Of a stretch of 8,574 nt of DNA, positions 6,757 to 8,574 are shown one piece after another. Position numbers and translations under genes: made by a program. The DNA comes from Bacteroidales bacterium (GTDB lineage Bacteria > Bacteroidota > Bacteroidia > Bacteroidales > Bacteroidaceae): positions 1 through 8,574 of the forward strand of contig SFID01000115.1 in NCBI GenBank assembly GCA_004555425.1, written 5' to 3'. The stretch's first letter is position 1. Each line of letters opens with the position of its first letter. The notes beneath the pieces are model-generated. The model had not been told where the DNA came from, did not search any database, and was given only the letters and a program-made list of their open reading frames with translations.

Positions 6757-8112
6757 ATGGGAAAATACTTTGGAACTGATGGTTTTCGCGGCGAAGCCGG
6801 CGTGAACCTCACCGCAAAACACGCATTCAAAATCGGCCGTTTCCTCGGCTGGCATTTCTCCAATAAGCACAAGGACACAGGCGCCCGCATCGTCATCGGC
6901 AAGGACACACGCCGCTCCTCCTATATGCTGGAATACGCACTCGCTGCAGGCATCACCTCCGAAGGTGCCGATGCCTACCTGCTGCACGTAACGACCACGC
7001 CCTCGGTGGCCTTCGTCACCAAAAACGAGGGTTTCGACTGCGGCATCATGATTTCGGCCAGCCACAATCCTTTCTACGACAACGGCATCAAACTCCTCAA
7101 TGACCAGGGCGAGAAAATGGACGATGAGACCACACAACTCGTTGAAGATTTCCTCGATGGCAAGAGCGGTTACCCGCCCTTTGCCTCGGGCGAACACATC
7201 GGCCGCACCGTTGACTACGTGGCGGGCCGCAACCGCTACATCGGCTATCTCATCTCGCTCGGCAAATACTCCTTCCGCGGCAAACACGTGGCCCTCGACT
7301 GCGCCAACGGCAGTTCGTGGGACATTGCGCCCAACGTCTTCCGCGCCCTCGGAGCCAAGGTCAGCGTCATCAATGCCCAGCCCGACGGCACAAACATCAA
7401 CCGCAACGCAGGCAGCACCCACATCGAAGGGCTTCAGAAATTTGTCGTGGAGAACGGCTGCGACGTAGGTTTTGCCTATGATGGCGATGCCGACCGCTGC
7501 CTCTGCGTGGACGAGAAGGGCGAACTCGTGGATGGCGACAAGATTATGTACATCTATGCCCGCTACCTCCAGGAGCGCGGCAAACTGGTGAACAACACAG
7601 TCGTCACCACCATTATGTCGAACCTTGGTTTGTTCAAGGCCCTCGATGCCCTCGGCATTGAATATGCCAAGACGGCCGTTGGCGACAAGAACGTCTATGA
7701 CTATATGGCTGCCCACCGCAACAACATCGGCGGCGAACAGTCGGGCCATATCATCTTCTCGAAATATGCCTCCACGGGCGATGGCATCCTGACCAGCCTC
7801 AAGATGATGGAAGTCATGCTGGCCCGCGAAAAACCGCTCAGCGAACTGGCAGCCCCCATCGTCATCTATCCGCAGGTGCTCGAAAACGTTCGCGTGACGG
7901 ACAAGACCATCGTCATGTCTGCCCCCATCATCCAGCAGGCCATCGCCAAGGCCGAGGCCCAACTGGCGGGCAACGGCCGCATCCTCGTGCGCCCCTCGGG
8001 CACGGAACCCCTCGTTCGCGTCATGTCAGAGGCTGCCGACACGGAAACTTGCCGCGCCTGCAACCAGATTGTCATCGACGCGATTGATGCCTGCGGTTTC
8101 CGCGCGGGGTAA
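6757..8112 (+). CDS. glmM: Phosphoglucosamine mutase
   Basis: GlmM converts glucosamine-6-phosphate to glucosamine-1-phosphate in the cytoplasm, the step before GlmU makes UDP-GlcNAc for peptidoglycan and lipopolysaccharide. The 451-residue product has all the hallmarks of the alpha-D-phosphohexomutase superfamily: the family start GKYFGTDGFRGEAG (2-15); the phosphoserine loop ISASHNP with catalytic Ser102, the same number as in E. coli GlmM; the Mg-binding loop YDGDADR with Asp242, Asp244 and Asp246; the sugar-binding loop GGEQSGH (325-331); and the phosphate-binding loop RPSGTEP (412-418). The length is normal. An upstream in-frame ATG at 6664 would add 31 residues, but the conserved N-terminus begins at 6757. 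Long minus-strand frames opposite it come from its GC-rich third positions. It appears to be its own transcription unit. A related phosphohexomutase is possible, but the start and loop spellings favour GlmM. Confidence 0.93.
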   Translation: MGKYFGTDGFRGEAGVNLTAKHAFKIGRFLGWHFSNKHKDTGARIVIGKDTRRSSYMLEYALAAGITSEGADAYLLHVTTTPSVAFVTKNEGFDCGIMISASHNPFYDNGIKLLNDQGEKMDDETTQLVEDFLDGKSGYPPFASGEHIGRTVDYVAGRNRYIGYLISLGKYSFRGKHVALDCANGSSWDIAPNVFRALGAKVSVINAQPDGTNINRNAGSTHIEGLQKFVVENGCDVGFAYDGDADRCLCVDEKGELVDGDKIMYIYARYLQERGKLVNNTVVTTIMSNLGLFKALDALGIEYAKTAVGDKNVYDYMAAHRNNIGGEQSGHIIFSKYASTGDGILTSLKMMEVMLAREKPLSELAAPIVIYPQVLENVRVTDKTIVMSAPIIQQAIAKAEAQLAGNGRILVRPSGTEPLVRVMSEAADTETCRACNQIVIDAIDACGFRAG

Positions 8113-8126
8113 AGGTAGACGCTATA

Positions 8127-8277
8127 AGGTAGGTTCTATAAAATTAGCTTGCGATGAATTTGCGGCTATCGTGCCGTAGATTTTGCTTTTCGTAAGGGAG
8201 CGTAGCGGGAATGAAAAACAAGAACCTAAGGCACGACAGCCGCAAATACATGGCAAGGAGATGTATAGAACCCTCCT
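8127..8277. repeat. Intergenic repeat element, copy B (MITE-like)
   Basis: The ends AGGTAGGTTCTATA (8127-8140) and TATAGAACCCTCCT (8264-8277) are inverted repeats matching at 12 of 14 positions. Inside, a second inverted pair, 8158-8175 with 8230-8247, matches at 17 of 18, so the whole element can fold into a long cruciform-like stem. Its left half aligns with copy A. It begins 15 bases after the glmM stop, and no separate T-tracted terminator lies between glmM and the element, so the folded element may serve as the 3' end of the glmM transcript. It encodes no credible protein. Confidence 0.7.
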
Positions 8278-8360
8278 AAAGGAGTGGGCTGATTTACCAT
8301 GCCAAAGAAGCGCCTCGTAATATAACACCTGCCAACCCCTCGCGTGTGCAAAACTCGTCT

Positions 8361-8394
8361 TTTAACATTTCGCAGAGTGTTGCGAAATGTTAAA
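8361..8394. promoter_or_regulatory. Perfect 14-bp dyad next to a promoter
   Basis: TTTAACATTTCGCA (8361-8374) is the exact reverse complement of TGCGAAATGTTAAA (8381-8394), with the 6-base spacer GAGTGT. It ends four bases before the -33 box of the promoter at 8399-8430. The position suggests an operator or activator site for a dimeric regulator. No T tract follows, which argues against a terminator, though a dispersed palindromic repeat is also possible. Confidence 0.55.
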
Positions 8395-8398
8395 GCGA

Positions 8399-8430
8399 TT
8401 TGCATTTCGGCGAAAAATGTATTATCTTTG
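8399..8430 (+). promoter_or_regulatory. Strong Bacteroidota-type promoter
   Basis: TTTG at 8399-8402 and TATCTTTG at 8423-8430 are exact matches to the -33 box and to TAnnTTTG, separated by a near-ideal 20 bases. Transcription should start near 8437 and run rightward. It is the best-matching promoter in the window. The first thing transcribed is the terminator hairpin at 8439-8482. Confidence 0.75.
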
Positions 8431-8438
8431 TACTAGCG

Positions 8439-8482
8439 AAGAGGAGAGAGTCCTAAACACGGGGCTTTCTCCTCTTTTTTTT
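8439..8482 (+). terminator. Terminator hairpin at the start of a transcript (attenuator-like)
   Basis: AAGAGGAGA (8439-8447) pairs with TCTCCTCTT (8468-8476). The helix continues through 8448-8454 against 8461-8467 with several G-U wobbles, giving about 16 pairs and a 6-base loop. Eight T residues (8475-8482) follow, so this is a convincing intrinsic terminator. It begins about two bases after the predicted transcription start, so the transcript would be only about 45 bases unless read-through occurs into a gene beyond the window. Confidence 0.75.
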
Positions 8483-8520
8483 GGCCGATATAAAGGAAGA
8501 AATACATCGGAAGTAGAAAA

Positions 8521-8562
8521 TTCTATATGCTTTTGCGGATTTTCTAAATGCTTTTGCGGAAA
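8521..8562. repeat. 21-bp tandem duplication at the right edge
   Basis: The units 8521-8541 and 8542-8562 share TTCTA(T/A)ATGCTTTTGCGGA and match at 18 of 21 positions. The array may continue past the window edge. It lies downstream of the 8439-8482 terminator, possibly in the upstream region of the next gene, which is not visible. Confidence 0.7.
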
Positions 8563-8574
8563 TTTTCTTGGCTT

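Noticed and set aside
6583..7962. A 459-codon open frame on the minus strand
   Set aside because: It lies opposite glmM, whose motifs are complete and conserved. The reverse frame is open because of the GC-rich third positions of glmM codons, and its product is low-complexity in Ala, Val, Gly and Asp with no recognisable motif.

Overview
The window looks like chromosomal DNA from a member of Bacteroidales (phylum Bacteroidota), plausibly Prevotellaceae. The evidence is promoter boxes of the Bacteroidota type (TTTG about 20 bases upstream of TAnnTTTG), starts without strong Shine-Dalgarno sequences, a DUF3575-type envelope protein, a CarboxypepD_reg-like/OmpA-like protein, and GlmM as the only housekeeping gene. 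The genus cannot be settled from the sequence alone. All four genes I accept are on the + strand.

Layout. Positions 1-734 hold no credible gene. They contain a 63-bp direct repeat with an internal hairpin (22-162), a perfect 15-bp stem-loop (205-240), a 20-bp tandem duplication (264-303), a good promoter (386-419) followed by a possible small structured RNA (426-530), and a copy of an intergenic repeat with inverted ends (531-718). Positions 735-6380 carry three genes in one orientation: a DUF3575-type small barrel protein, a secreted CarboxypepD_reg-like + OmpA-like + TPR-like protein, and a 943-residue protein made of five tandem beta-barrel-like modules. They have no visible internal terminator and end at a short repeat hairpin (6410-6448) and a strong intrinsic terminator (6461-6499), so I read them as one envelope operon. 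Positions 6500-6756 are non-coding. I see nothing in 6500-6639, and the rest holds a -7 box and the leader of glmM. glmM fills 6757-8112. Positions 8113-8574 have no gene: they hold another full copy of the intergenic repeat (8127-8277), a perfect 14-bp dyad (8361-8394), a strong promoter (8399-8430), a terminator hairpin starting almost at the predicted start of transcription (8439-8482), and a 21-bp tandem duplication at the window edge.

How it works together. GlmM supplies glucosamine-1-phosphate for UDP-GlcNAc, the precursor of peptidoglycan and lipopolysaccharide. The three upstream genes all encode signal-peptide-bearing envelope proteins. A reasonable inference, not proof, is that the OmpA-like/TPR-like protein is periplasmic and works with the two barrel-type proteins at the outer membrane. 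The most distinctive items are the five-module barrel protein, the intergenic repeat family whose copies share the same inverted ends, and the promoter-terminator unit near the right edge.
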